Assembly: GCA_003162615.1 (NCBI GenBank)
Contig: PMNG01000125.1
Coordinates: 25,201 to 52,382, forward strand
Source: Methanothrix sp.
GTDB lineage: Archaea; Halobacteriota; Methanosarcinia; Methanotrichales; Methanotrichaceae
Length of the DNA: 27,182 nt
Direction: 5' to 3'
Positions 6,029 through 15,176 of this stretch are shown here, one piece after another; position 1 is the first letter of the stretch; the number at the start of each line of letters is the position of its first letter. Under the pieces are notes generated by a model that had not been told where the DNA came from, did not search any database, and was given only the letters and a program-made list of their open reading frames with translations. Made by a program: the position numbers and the translations under genes.

Positions 6029-8584
6029 ATGAAGCTGCCTGAGCTCCTGGCTCCCGCTGGCTCGCCTGAGGCTTTGAAAGCGGCAGTTGCCGCTGGGGCG
6101 GATGCAGTTTATCTGAGCGGAAAGAGGTTTGGAGCCAGAAAGTTCGCCGCCAACTTCGACGAGAGGGAGCTGAAAGAGGCCGTGGACTACACTCACCTGC
6201 GTGGAGTGAAGGTCTACGTTACAGTAAACACCCTTGTCAGAGACGACGAGCTGCCGGAGGTCGCAAGATACCTTCTGTGGCTCTACCAGACAGGAGTGGA
6301 CGCCGTCCTGGTCCAAGACATTGGGGTGGCCGCGTTAGCGCGCAGAATAGTTCCCGACATGGACCTCCATGCCTCCACACAGATGACAATACACAACCGT
6401 GCAGGAGCCGTCTGGACGGAGAAGCTGGGAATGAAGCGGGTAGTCCTAGCCAGAGAGGTATCGCTCCAGGAGGCAGAGGAAATCGCTCGTGGATTAAATA
6501 TAGGCCTTGAGGTCTTCGTTCACGGAGCTCTCTGCTACTGCTACTCCGGCCAGTGCCTTCTCTCTTCGGTTATTGGAGGACGATCCGGAAACCGAGGCAT
6601 GTGCGCCCAGCCGTGTCGCAAACCCTATGTTCTCCTCCGCGGGGAGAAGGACGAGTACGGCCGACCGGTCAACATGGCTGCTACACCCATAAAAGATCGC
6701 TACCTAATGTCCACCCGCGACCTTGCTGTCTACAGCCACCTTGATAGAATCGTCAAATCTCCCATCCTGTCCCTCAAAATCGAAGGCAGGATGAAGTCTG
6801 CAGAATATGTGGCCATAGTCACCAGCATCTACAGGAAGGCTCTGGATTCCATTGCCAAAGGTAGCTGGTCTCCGTCTGCTGAGGACCAGCGCGACCTTGC
6901 CTTGGCCTTCAACCGGGACTTTACCGGAGGTTACCTGGCAGGTTCGAAGGATATTATGGGCCGGCAGATGTCTGATAATCAGGGATTCTTCATAGGCACC
7001 GTTGCCTCTTACGATATGAGAAGCGGCGAGGCAGCAGTTCGCCTGAACGACTCGCTGGGAGCGGAGCAGGGCGATGGTCTGGTTTTCCAGTCTCCAGGTG
7101 AGGAGCTGGGGATAGTGGTCCACAGGCCGCTCTCCTTCAAAGACGGTCTGCTGAAGCTGAGAACTCCTGACAGGGTCAAGCTGGGAGCCAGGGTCTACCT
7201 AACCAGCAGCATTAGGCTTAAACGTCAGGTTGAGAAGATCCTATCCATCTCCCGAGCACAGATCCCCATCGACCTTGTCATATTCTGGGAAGATGGGGTC
7301 CCGGTTGTGGAAGGCAAATTGAAGGGGTCCAAGGGCTACATGAATATCGAGGCAAGGGCCGGTTTCAAAATGGAGAAGGCCCTGACCAAACCCTTAACAG
7401 AGGAACAGATCGAGGCTCAGCTGAGAAAGACAGGGGGAACCCCTTTTTGCATCCGGAAAGTCGAGATGAGCTATCCTGGAGACCTGTTCGCGCCTCTAGG
7501 TTCGCTAAACCAGCTCAGACGTGACATCGTTGCCAAAGCGGAGACGGCTCTTCTTGAATCTCAAAGACCGGAAGCTGAGAAGGTTTTAGCAGCTAATGAG
7601 TGGTTGGCAGCGATAAATCTTGCAAAGGTGGACCCGTTAGATGCTGTCGGACAGAAAACCAGCAAATCCCAGAAGGCTCCATCCCTGGCGGTTTACGCAG
7701 ACAGCTTGGATGTTGTTCGAGGAGCAGCAGAAGGCGGATGCGAACGAGTCTACTTTGAGCCTCGTCTTAAGGGACCAAACCAGAAGGGTGTTACCAAAGA
7801 GCTGCTGGACCTGCTGAGTGAGGCAAAGAAACTGTGCGGGAATGTTCAGTTGATCTGGAAGTGGCCGAGGATTACAAAAGACAAATACCTGAAGTTCGCC
7901 GTTCCCTTATTGTCCCAGACTGAGCTGGACGCCGTCATGGTGGATGGATTAGGAGCGGCAGAGGCAATCGTCGCCGCCGTGCCCAAGGTGGCACTATCAG
8001 GAGCAGCTAGCTTCAATGTCTGGAACCATTTTACTGTCAAGCAACTAAGTCCACGCTTCAGCCGGCTGACCTTATCTCCTGAGCTTTCCTCAGACCAATT
8101 AGCTGAGCTTGTGGCAAGATCGCGTCTTGTCAATGTTCCAAAACTTGAGCTGATGGTCCAAGGCAACCTGGAGGTCATGGTAGCCGAGGACTGCCTTCCC
8201 TGCGCAGTCTTCAAGGACGCACGTAGCTCGACGGCCTCCTGGGGGCTCCAGGACTTCAAACGAATGTTCCCCCTCTGGCTGGACGAAGACTCAAGGACTC
8301 ATGTCCTCAACGCTGCAGAGACCTGCCTGGTGGATTTCATGCCAATGCTCTTTGAGATAGGCTTGGACGGCGTAGCTATCGACGCCCGTGGCAGGACCGG
8401 CAAGTACGCGAGAGAGATGGCAGAAATATACCAAAAGGCGATCAGCATTGCGGAAAAAAGAGGACCTAATCTGAAAACAGACCTTGAGTCACTTAAAGAG
8501 AAGGCTAGAGCGATTTCCCTTGGCGGGATCACGACAGGGCACTTCATCAAAGGCTTGAGGGATGAGCTGCCCAATCTCGGTTGA
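6029..8584 (+). CDS. U32 family peptidase-like protein (with C-terminal DUF3656-type region)
   Basis: An 851-residue U32 family protein. Residues 1-330 form the U32 TIM-barrel: 'ELLAPAGSPEALKAAVAAGA' at the start, 'LHASTQMTIHN', 'EVFVHGALCYCYSGQC' and 'GNRGMCAQPCR', whose four cysteines (CY-x-YSGQC, C-AQP-C) match the Fe-S ligands of RlhA/TrhP-type members. The long C-terminal region fits the extra collagenase-like domain (DUF3656) of larger members. Bacterial relatives hydroxylate RNA bases (RlhA on 23S rRNA, TrhP on tRNA) rather than degrade proteins; RNA modification is thus a better guess than proteolysis, but this is inference. ATG 6029 has GAGG nine bases upstream; the ATG at 6010 is out of frame. 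Confidence 0.85.
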   Translation: MKLPELLAPAGSPEALKAAVAAGADAVYLSGKRFGARKFAANFDERELKEAVDYTHLRGVKVYVTVNTLVRDDELPEVARYLLWLYQTGVDAVLVQDIGVAALARRIVPDMDLHASTQMTIHNRAGAVWTEKLGMKRVVLAREVSLQEAEEIARGLNIGLEVFVHGALCYCYSGQCLLSSVIGGRSGNRGMCAQPCRKPYVLLRGEKDEYGRPVNMAATPIKDRYLMSTRDLAVYSHLDRIVKSPILSLKIEGRMKSAEYVAIVTSIYRKALDSIAKGSWSPSAEDQRDLALAFNRDFTGGYLAGSKDIMGRQMSDNQGFFIGTVASYDMRSGEAAVRLNDSLGAEQGDGLVFQSPGEELGIVVHRPLSFKDGLLKLRTPDRVKLGARVYLTSSIRLKRQVEKILSISRAQIPIDLVIFWEDGVPVVEGKLKGSKGYMNIEARAGFKMEKALTKPLTEEQIEAQLRKTGGTPFCIRKVEMSYPGDLFAPLGSLNQLRRDIVAKAETALLESQRPEAEKVLAANEWLAAINLAKVDPLDAVGQKTSKSQKAPSLAVYADSLDVVRGAAEGGCERVYFEPRLKGPNQKGVTKELLDLLSEAKKLCGNVQLIWKWPRITKDKYLKFAVPLLSQTELDAVMVDGLGAAEAIVAAVPKVALSGAASFNVWNHFTVKQLSPRFSRLTLSPELSSDQLAELVARSRLVNVPKLELMVQGNLEVMVAEDCLPCAVFKDARSSTASWGLQDFKRMFPLWLDEDSRTHVLNAAETCLVDFMPMLFEIGLDGVAIDARGRTGKYAREMAEIYQKAISIAEKRGPNLKTDLESLKEKARAISLGGITTGHFIKGLRDELPNLG

Positions 8585-8633
8585 TATCGAAAATCTGTGC
8601 AAAAGGAGCTGACAAATTAAGATCAGTACCGTT

Positions 8634-9542
8634 TCAGATCTCTATTCCGATCCGTTCGGCCATGATCAGATAGAAGCTGGCAAGACCCCTCCAGCCCTTC
8701 CATGCTTCAGCTACCCTGCGGGCCCGGTCTCCGGTTATCTTTCGATCGGCACAGTAGTAATGGGAGATGCATCTGCGCAGCCCCAGGTCGTCTGCCGGTA
8801 TGGCATCCAGCTTACTCATACCACGGACCATGACAAGCTCAGCTGTCCAGACGCCCACACCTCTTATTTGGCTGAGTTCGTCGATTATCTTTTCCTGGTC
8901 CTTGTAATCTTTGAACTTTTCCAGGTCAAGGCCTTTTTGGATCAGCTGCGACAAGTCCCTGATGTACTCGGACTTCCTGGTGCTTAGGCCACAGCCACGC
9001 AACTCTTCCACTGCCGCCCCGGCAAGCTTCTCTGGCTCCGGGAAGGCGAAGTAGGTTTTCTCGCCCAGGTGAAGTATGTCTCCAAAGGTTTCGATCAACC
9101 TCCGTTCAAGGCTCCAGGCCACTTTCAGCGAGATCTGCTGCTCGATTATAGAGTCCACAAGCGCCTCGAATACGGTAGCCGTGGATGGATTTCGTAGACC
9201 CCTAAGTCGCTGCGTGATCTTCGTCATTACTCTATCGCCTTTTACTGTCTCATAAAAGGGCAGAAGGTCGAGATTCATGTTGAAGAGGGCCCCAACAATT
9301 TCCCCTGCCTTTCTGACGTCATCGCCGGATAGGTCTTCGTCCGGCATGAGGTTCACAGAAAGTTCGGGCTCATCGACGGTCCCTGTGGAGCGCAACGAGA
9401 ACAAGACTAGCTTTCCGTTAGGTCTTATGACCTGCCAGTAGGTGCCACTCTCATACCTTTGGATACGTTCATTGCCTTCTCCGAATATCCCAGCACTGAG
9501 ATCAAAGCTGAAGGGAGGGACGGGATTTATATCAAAATTCAT
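8634..9542 (-). CDS. DNA-3-methyladenine glycosylase (AlkA-like, HhH-GPD)
   Basis: A 302-residue base-excision glycosylase. The N-terminal 110 residues form the AlkA-type beta domain. The HhH-GPD core includes 'ALVDSIIEQQISLKVAWS', then the helix-hairpin-helix 'LSQIRGVGVWTAELVMVRG' and the catalytic aspartate in 'IPADDLGLRR'. Such enzymes remove alkylated purines from DNA. There is no cysteine Fe-S loop at the end, which separates it from EndoIII/MutY. Start: ATG 9542 lies inside a TATA-like run (ATTTATATG on the minus strand), so either the promoter is farther upstream or the true start is farther downstream. A single gene converging with the U32 gene. Confidence 0.85.
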   Translation of the reverse strand: MNFDINPVPPFSFDLSAGIFGEGNERIQRYESGTYWQVIRPNGKLVLFSLRSTGTVDEPELSVNLMPDEDLSGDDVRKAGEIVGALFNMNLDLLPFYETVKGDRVMTKITQRLRGLRNPSTATVFEALVDSIIEQQISLKVAWSLERRLIETFGDILHLGEKTYFAFPEPEKLAGAAVEELRGCGLSTRKSEYIRDLSQLIQKGLDLEKFKDYKDQEKIIDELSQIRGVGVWTAELVMVRGMSKLDAIPADDLGLRRCISHYYCADRKITGDRARRVAEAWKGWRGLASFYLIMAERIGIEI

Positions 9543-9597
9543 ATAAATCGTTATGTCATGATCGTTCTAAACCTTCAGCTAAAAACAAATGAAATCG

Positions 9598-9900
9598 TCA
9601 AATAACATAATCCGCCACAACTCTGTTCTCACACACCTTCTTGACGAAATCCACCACTTTCGCGTGCTCAGGATGTTTCTGATAGCTGTAGAGGTCCTCT
9701 TTGCTCTCGAACTCAGAGCAAAGGGCCAGATCGTAAGCAGCATCGGAGTTGTCGAAATTGATCCCCACTTCGAAGAACTTTATCTCGTCGATTATATCCT
9801 CCAGGGCTTCCAGCCTCGATTTCAGACTCTTAATATTTTCTGCCTTGTCTGCACCCTCAGCAAAATCCTTGAACCTGAACAGGACTATGTGCTTGATCAT
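9598..9900 (-). CDS. Dabb (stress-responsive A/B barrel) family protein
   Basis: A 100-residue dimeric alpha+beta-barrel protein. It opens with 'MIKHIVLFRFKD', has 'EVGINFDNSDAAYDLALCSE' and ends with 'YQKHPEHAKVVDFVKKVC', the standard Dabb pattern. Function in archaea is unknown; plant homologues are stress induced and some relatives are cyclases. A very good ribosome binding site (GGAGGAAGAGGG) sits just before ATG 9900. It is on the same strand as, and 55 bases upstream of, the AlkA-like gene. Confidence 0.85.
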   Translation of the reverse strand: MIKHIVLFRFKDFAEGADKAENIKSLKSRLEALEDIIDEIKFFEVGINFDNSDAAYDLALCSEFESKEDLYSYQKHPEHAKVVDFVKKVCENRVVADYVI

Positions 9901-9991
9901 CCCTCTTCCTCCTGGAGATCACGCTATATCGAAGGTTAATATCTTTTGCTCCTGTTAGCACGCAGGATCAACAACTCATCTGGGCTTACCT

Positions 9992-10168
9992 TCAACGCCT
10001 CGACATTTTCTTGACTTCTTCACTCTCCAGCTCTCTCAAGGCACCGGCTGTAATCCAACTGGCGCTCTTGGAGTCGATCTCTCTGATCCAAAGGCAGTCG
10101 TGATAGCCGCCTAATTCAGCCTTCGATTTCGTTACCGATCTAGCACGCCATGCCCTCAATTTTGTCAA
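9992..10168 (-). CDS. Small hypothetical protein translationally coupled to the Mg-type ATPase
   Basis: A 58-codon frame on the minus strand starting at TTG 10168. The TTG overlaps the stop codon of the P-type ATPase (TTGA), and AGGGAG lies five bases upstream, inside the last codons of the ATPase. The product is soluble and charged ('SKAELGGYHDCLWIREID', then 'WITAGALRELESEEVKK', ending in SRR) with no membrane segment. Codon use looks coding rather than random. I do not recognise the family. Overlap suggests a partner or regulator of the transporter, by analogy only. It is too short for most gene callers and uses a rare start, so it may be unannotated elsewhere. Confidence 0.45.
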   Translation of the reverse strand: MTKLRAWRARSVTKSKAELGGYHDCLWIREIDSKSASWITAGALRELESEEVKKMSRR

Positions 10169-12768
10169 TATTTCTCCCTGCTATAGAAGATCTTCTTGGC
10201 CAGCTCGGCTGTAACGATGTATGCTGCCACAATGACCACTACGATTGCTAGGAAATAGACCGGCATTTTCGTGAAGCCGAATGGCTCGGACAGCGGGGTG
10301 AAAGGCAAGATGAAGGTGGCAACACCTACAAGAAGCGTTACGGTCATAAGGGACCGACTTGGCCTTGACTTGAAGAATGGTCTTCTGGTGCGTATAATCA
10401 GCACAACCATCGATGCAGAGACCACGGATTCTATGAACCAGCCTGTCCTGAACTGTCCCACAGTGGCGTGCAAAAGGAAGAGCAGCACTCCGAAGGTAAC
10501 GAAATCGAATATGGAGGACACCAGGCCGAAGACGATCATGAAGTTCCTGATGAACCCTATCGACCAACGCCTCGGGTAGGAAACAAGCTCAGGATCGACG
10601 CTGTCCCCGGCAATGGTCATCTCTGGAAGGTCTGTTAACAGGTTCGTCAGCAGAACCTGGGTGGGAAGGAGGGGAAGAAAGGGAAGGAACAGGGACAATA
10701 GCGCCATGCTGAACATGTTTCCGAAGTTTGCTGAGGTGGCCATGAAAACATACTTCATGGTGTTGGAAAATGTCTTTCTTCCCTCCACCACGCCTTCCGT
10801 CAACACGCTCAAGTCCTTCTCCAGTAGCACAATATCGGCTGCCTCCTTAGCCACATCCACAGCGCTGTCTACCGATAGACCGATGTCCGCGGCGTGGAGA
10901 GCCGAAGCGTCGTTGATTCCGTCGCCCATGTATCCCACCACGTTTCCGGCCTTCCTGAGGGCCAGGATCAGTCTCTCCTTCTGGTTGGGCTCCACTTCGG
11001 CATAGACGTCCACCTCCTGGACCAGCTTAAGAAGGGCCTCGTCGCTTGCCTGGTTGATTTCAAGACCAGTCAGAATCCTTCCTTCCAAAAGGCCAACCTG
11101 TTTGCTTATACTTGCGGCGACGAGCCTGTTGTCGCCTGTGATAACCTTGAGAGCGACTCCTAGATCGCTCAGATTGCGAATGGTCTCAGCTATGCCTTCC
11201 TTGGGCGGATCGAAGAAGACCAGGAAACCCAAGAAAGTCATCTCAGCCTCGTCTCTTGTCAGACAGACGTTGGCATCAACGATTTTTTTAGACAATCCCA
11301 GAACTCGAAAGCCCTTGCCGCTAAGCTCCTGGAACCTTGACTGGATCTGTTCTCTAACAAGAGCGATGTTTACTTCACCTTGGACCGTCGTGGCGGATGT
11401 ACACACTTCCAGGATGTTATTGAGAGCCCCCTTGGTCACGATAGTGTGGACATCGCCCCTAGACACAAGAATACTCAGACGCTTGCGGATGAAGTCGTAA
11501 GGCACCTCGTCAAGCTTCTTGAATCCTGAAACGTCGGGCTTGTGGTGGCCTAGAATTGCTTGGTCTATGGGGTTGCTAAAACCGGTTTCGAAGAAGGCGT
11601 TGACGTAGGCAAGGAGAAACACCTGCTCGCTATCCCGGCCTTCCAGATCAAGGGCAGAGTGCATCTTGACAGTTCCCTCGGTCAGGGTCCCTGTTTTGTC
11701 AGTGCATAGAACGTTCATGCTTCCGAAGTTTTCTATCGAGGCAAGGCGTTTGACGATGACCTTGTGGGCGGCCATCCGTCTGGCTCCGTGGGCCAGATTG
11801 ATACTGATTATGGCTGGAAGAAGCTGGGGCGTCAGGCCAACGGCCAGGGCCAAAGAGAAGAGAAAAGACTCGACAATGGGCCTGGCAAGGTAGACGTTAA
11901 TGGCAAAGATTGCTACCACCAGCACCATGGTCACCTCCAGGAGAAGGTAGCCGAAGTGTTTGACCCCGCGCTCGAACTCAGTCTCAGGCTCCTGAAGCTT
12001 CAGCCGCTGGGATACACGGCCAAACTCGGTGTCCGTGCCTGTGTGAACGACAACGGCCATTGCCGTCCCGCTGACCACGTTAGTTCCCATGAAGAGGCTG
12101 TTGATACGTCTGCTCAGGGGCGTATTCTGGTCCAGAACTCTTGCCAGCTTCTCCGCTGGATAGGTTTCTCCCGTCAACGAGGCCTCGTTGACGAAGAGGT
12201 CCTTGGATTTCAGGATCAAAGAGTCTCCGGGTACGATGTCTCCAGCCCTGAGAACGACTACGTCTCCGGGAACCACCTCCTCGACGGGGACCTCCTTCTC
12301 GCTTCCGCCTCTCAGAACTGCAGCTTTTATCTGAACTATCGCCAGCAGCTTGGCTACGGCATCTGCTGCGCTCCTCTCTTGCCAGAAGCCCAGCAGGCCA
12401 CTTATGAAGATTATGACAAGGATGATGGATGCGCTCGCTGCCTGGTGGAGATAGATGGAAAGGCCTGCGGCGAAGACCAGCAGCAGGATTATGGGGCTCT
12501 TGAACTGTGACAGCAGCAAAAGAAGCGGATATGACTTCTTCCTTGCCCCAAGAAGGTTAGCTCCGTATTTCTTGAGCCTCTTCTGTGCTTCGCCATCATC
12601 CAGGCCTTCCTGTGTTGTATCGAGCTGTCTCTGCAGCTCCTCTAGCGGAATAGACCAAAAGGAGGATAGATCCTGGCTCACAGCACTCTTTCTACCTCTC
12701 AGGGGATAACTCTTTCCAGCATTTTGGATATGCCTTAGATAGCAAACCGCTCCATCGGTCTGTTCCAA
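10165..12768 (-). CDS. mgtA: Magnesium-transporting P-type ATPase (MgtA-like, P3B)
   Basis: An 867-residue P-type ATPase. Order of motifs: cation-ATPase N-terminal 'LEELQRQLDTTQEGLDDGEA', two membrane helices (about 80-130), actuator 'SLTGE' (about 197-201), helix M4 'VGLTPQLLP' (about 310-318), phosphorylation site D357-KTGTLT, P-domain 'GDGINDASALHAADIGLSV' (about 620), and the C-terminal membrane block. 'FETGFSNPIDQAI' and the M4 motif are those of the MgtA/MgtB magnesium importers rather than calcium or heavy-metal pumps. Start is uncertain: TTG 12768 gives an N-terminus not typical of the family; GTG 12681 (…VSQDLSSFW) is an alternative. It is divergent from the gene at 12808, and its stop overlaps a small ORF. 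No riboswitch-like leader could be recognised. Confidence 0.9.
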   Translation of the reverse strand: MEQTDGAVCYLRHIQNAGKSYPLRGRKSAVSQDLSSFWSIPLEELQRQLDTTQEGLDDGEAQKRLKKYGANLLGARKKSYPLLLLLSQFKSPIILLLVFAAGLSIYLHQAASASIILVIIFISGLLGFWQERSAADAVAKLLAIVQIKAAVLRGGSEKEVPVEEVVPGDVVVLRAGDIVPGDSLILKSKDLFVNEASLTGETYPAEKLARVLDQNTPLSRRINSLFMGTNVVSGTAMAVVVHTGTDTEFGRVSQRLKLQEPETEFERGVKHFGYLLLEVTMVLVVAIFAINVYLARPIVESFLFSLALAVGLTPQLLPAIISINLAHGARRMAAHKVIVKRLASIENFGSMNVLCTDKTGTLTEGTVKMHSALDLEGRDSEQVFLLAYVNAFFETGFSNPIDQAILGHHKPDVSGFKKLDEVPYDFIRKRLSILVSRGDVHTIVTKGALNNILEVCTSATTVQGEVNIALVREQIQSRFQELSGKGFRVLGLSKKIVDANVCLTRDEAEMTFLGFLVFFDPPKEGIAETIRNLSDLGVALKVITGDNRLVAASISKQVGLLEGRILTGLEINQASDEALLKLVQEVDVYAEVEPNQKERLILALRKAGNVVGYMGDGINDASALHAADIGLSVDSAVDVAKEAADIVLLEKDLSVLTEGVVEGRKTFSNTMKYVFMATSANFGNMFSMALLSLFLPFLPLLPTQVLLTNLLTDLPEMTIAGDSVDPELVSYPRRWSIGFIRNFMIVFGLVSSIFDFVTFGVLLFLLHATVGQFRTGWFIESVVSASMVVLIIRTRRPFFKSRPSRSLMTVTLLVGVATFILPFTPLSEPFGFTKMPVYFLAIVVVIVAAYIVTAELAKKIFYSREKY

Positions 12769-12807
12769 TCCATAGCCTTAAGATCGTTCAGGAGGTCAGA
12801 ATACAGC

Positions 12808-13824
12808 GTGGTAAAAGCGAGGTGGATCTTCTGGATCCTGGTAGCGGCCTTCCTATGGCTGATGGTCAGCCGCCAGACGGAGATTCAAAGTGTGACAGGG
12901 CCTCTTATCCGTGGACAGCCGGAGTGGGTATTGGCGGCTGCTCTGCTCCAGGTGCTCTACTACACAGTCTTCGCCGCTATGTTCAAGTCCGCCTTCTCGG
13001 CCGTGGATGTTAAGAGCAGAGTTCGCGACCTCCTTTCTGTCACCTTGGTGGCGCTTTTCATCAACGTAGTAGCCCCTACCTGGGGGATGGCCGGAGCCGC
13101 GTTGTACGTCGATGATGCTGCCCACCGTGGTGAGTCGCCAGCCAGGGCTGCAGCGGGAACGTTGCTTGCCCAGGCAGCGGACTTCAGCGCATTTGCAATA
13201 ATCCTGGCGGGAGGCATAGCCTATCTTTTAATGCGTCACAGGCTCAAAGGTTATGAGATCGCAGGAACTGGCGTCATGTTGGTGATAACGTTCAGCCTTG
13301 TCGGTGCACTGCTTCTGGGTCTATGGCGTCCTGAGCTGTTGAGGAAGCTGCTCGATTCTGTGGAGAGAGGTTCAAACGGCCTGGCCAAAAGGGTACACAG
13401 GCAGGCTCTTCTACACGACGGTTGGGCTGCAAGAAGTGCTTCCGACTTCTCAAGGGCGGCCAAAGCCATCGAAGATCACCCAGACCGGCTGGCTTTTACA
13501 GTAGGTTTCGCCCTGATCGCCCATTTGATCAATATTGCAAGCCTTTACTCTCTGTTCCTGGCTTTTCATCAGCCAATAGCGCTAGACCCGCTGGTCGCAG
13601 GCTACGCTATGGGTATCCTCTTCTGGAACGTCTCCCCGGTTCCCCAGGGCATAGGCGTGGTGGAAGGAGTCATGACCCTGGTGTACGCCTCCCTGGGAAT
13701 CCACAGAACCATCGCCGTACTGGTTGTGCTGGCTTTTCGCGGGCTGAACTTCTGGCTGCCGATGCTGGCGGGCTTCTTCTTGCTCCGTAAGGTGAAGATC
13801 TTTGGGTCAAAGCAGGAAGCCTAA
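12808..13824 (+). CDS. UPF0104 / lysylphosphatidylglycerol synthase TM-like membrane protein
   Basis: A 338-residue polytopic membrane protein with about eight hydrophobic helices. It matches the UPF0104/LPG-synthase transmembrane family: 'SVTLVALFINVVAPTWGMAG' in the middle and the C-terminal 'ILFWNVSPVPQGIGVVEG' with 'FRGLNFWLPMLAGF'. In archaea relatives such as AglD-linked proteins are thought to move or hold lipid-linked intermediates; bacterial MprF uses such a domain as flippase. There is no catalytic aminoacyl-transfer domain. GTG 12808 is the start with AGGAGGT eleven bases ahead. Only 39 bases separate it from the longest ATPase start on the other strand, so the two genes would share a divergent promoter region. 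Confidence 0.85.
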   Translation: MVKARWIFWILVAAFLWLMVSRQTEIQSVTGPLIRGQPEWVLAAALLQVLYYTVFAAMFKSAFSAVDVKSRVRDLLSVTLVALFINVVAPTWGMAGAALYVDDAAHRGESPARAAAGTLLAQAADFSAFAIILAGGIAYLLMRHRLKGYEIAGTGVMLVITFSLVGALLLGLWRPELLRKLLDSVERGSNGLAKRVHRQALLHDGWAARSASDFSRAAKAIEDHPDRLAFTVGFALIAHLINIASLYSLFLAFHQPIALDPLVAGYAMGILFWNVSPVPQGIGVVEGVMTLVYASLGIHRTIAVLVVLAFRGLNFWLPMLAGFFLLRKVKIFGSKQEA

Positions 13825-14011
13825 AATCCAAGCACTGGTCGCAGCCATAGCTTATTCGACTCTATCTCTTCTCGATCTTCTGCAGCGGCAAGGGACAAGG
13901 TGAGCTCTACAAACTGAGAATTTCTCATAGATCGATCTAATGTTGATGCACTGCGAATCAACGTCTTGTGCAGCTCATCAGCCAAATAAACAATAGTATG
14001 GAGGGCCAGTA

Positions 14012-15010
14012 TTAAGATGGTTTGTTTATCCTGAAATCCATGACCACGTTATATCGATGGGGCGCATAGCTCCTCACGACTCCTTTGTAAAGTGCTTCTA
14101 TCATAACCCCTAGCTGAAAAGCCGCTGCCTCTATTAAATCGAGATCTTTGTATAGATCATCGTCCTGAGAGATAGCATAATAATGGACCACTCCACCATT
14201 CTTGGCTGCCTGGATGGCAGGAATCAGAAACTGATGAGCGTTGTGAGGCAGATTCATGATGACGTGATCAGCCGTGTTTTCATAGTTTCGAGCCAGATCA
14301 GAGGCGTCTCCCTCCAGGATCTCCAAATCGATTTTGTTCAGAATAGCATTCTCCCTAAGGTACTTCACTGCTACGGGGTTCTTGTCGATGGCAACGACCC
14401 TTGCTCCTCTGCGTGCCAGCAGCAGGGCAAAAGGGCCCACCCCTGCGAACATATCAAGGACGAAATCGCCAGGACTAACCTGTCTCGCGATCCGCAGCCG
14501 CTCAGTTCCCAGGCGTGGGGTGAAATATGCTCCCTCCAGGTCAACCCAGTAGCGAAGACCGTGCTCCTTATGAACGGTGATCGTGCGCTCTTCTCCGGCC
14601 ACGTGCCTGAACCGGCGAGTCCTGAACTCACCCTCCACATCCGAGACGGGCGTGATCACGGATCTGAGGTTCTGGCATGAGGACATTAGAGCAGATGCGA
14701 CCAATCTTGCATTCTCCTGCTCCACGATGGCGATGTCTCCGACAACCTCAAAGCTGGGCTGATAGCCCAGAATGCTCTCAGGAGTTGTTACGGGCGGCTC
14801 CGGCTTAAACTCCATTTCGACCATCTCGTAGTCCGAGATCTCCATCAGCCGTTTCTCTTCGACCAGCTCCCGGAGAACAGGCAGGTAGACATAAGCCACG
14901 TCGGAAGCTATCTTCCTGCAGCGATCGAGGGTCCCAAGTTCTGCCAGGGCCTTTCGGAATTGCTCTCCTTTATTTCTCTTAACCTTTATTCCTGGAGAAG
15001 ACTGCGACAT
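14012..15010 (-). CDS. trm5: tRNA (guanine-37-N1)-methyltransferase, Trm5 family
   Basis: A 332-residue class I SAM methyltransferase. The small N-terminal D1-like piece 'GYQPSFEVVGDIAIVE' is followed by 'YWVDLEGAYFTPRLGTERLR', SAM motif I 'VLDMFAGVGPFALLLARRG', motif II 'VVAIDKNPVAVKYL' and the NPPY-equivalent 'MNLPHNA'. These are diagnostic of Trm5, which makes m1G37 next to the anticodon and prevents frameshifting. It could be a Trm5b-type paralogue. The start is set at the second of two adjacent ATGs (15010; 15013 also possible) because AAGG lies six bases ahead; a longer frame from 15043 would add hydrophobic residues not expected. Confidence 0.88.
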   Translation of the reverse strand: MSQSSPGIKVKRNKGEQFRKALAELGTLDRCRKIASDVAYVYLPVLRELVEEKRLMEISDYEMVEMEFKPEPPVTTPESILGYQPSFEVVGDIAIVEQENARLVASALMSSCQNLRSVITPVSDVEGEFRTRRFRHVAGEERTITVHKEHGLRYWVDLEGAYFTPRLGTERLRIARQVSPGDFVLDMFAGVGPFALLLARRGARVVAIDKNPVAVKYLRENAILNKIDLEILEGDASDLARNYENTADHVIMNLPHNAHQFLIPAIQAAKNGGVVHYYAISQDDDLYKDLDLIEAAAFQLGVMIEALYKGVVRSYAPHRYNVVMDFRINKPS

Positions 15011-15150
15011 CATGAACCTTGACGCTAGAAAGAGCAGATGCAATAAATGTGTATCTCAGGATCATACGATTCTTGTGAATTCTGGCGTAGTGCAATGAAC
15101 TTGAAGTGCGATGCCGTTGGTCATCGACTTCCAGAGCCCGCCGCGAGAGC

Positions 15151-15158
15151 TTTATAGG
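15151..15158 (+). promoter_or_regulatory. TATA box of a leaderless promoter
   Basis: TTTATAGG lies about 26 bases upstream of ATG 15177/15180, and no ribosome binding site precedes the ATG. The distance is what archaeal TBP/TFB promoters use to the transcript start, so the Cas4-like message is probably leaderless. It lies 141 bases from the divergent Trm5 start. Confidence 0.5.
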
Positions 15159-15176
15159 CTTGAACACAACTAGAAC

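Noticed and set aside
11764..12510. Long plus-strand open frame of 248 codons
   Set aside because: Antisense shadow of the P-type ATPase, whose motifs on the minus strand are unmistakable.
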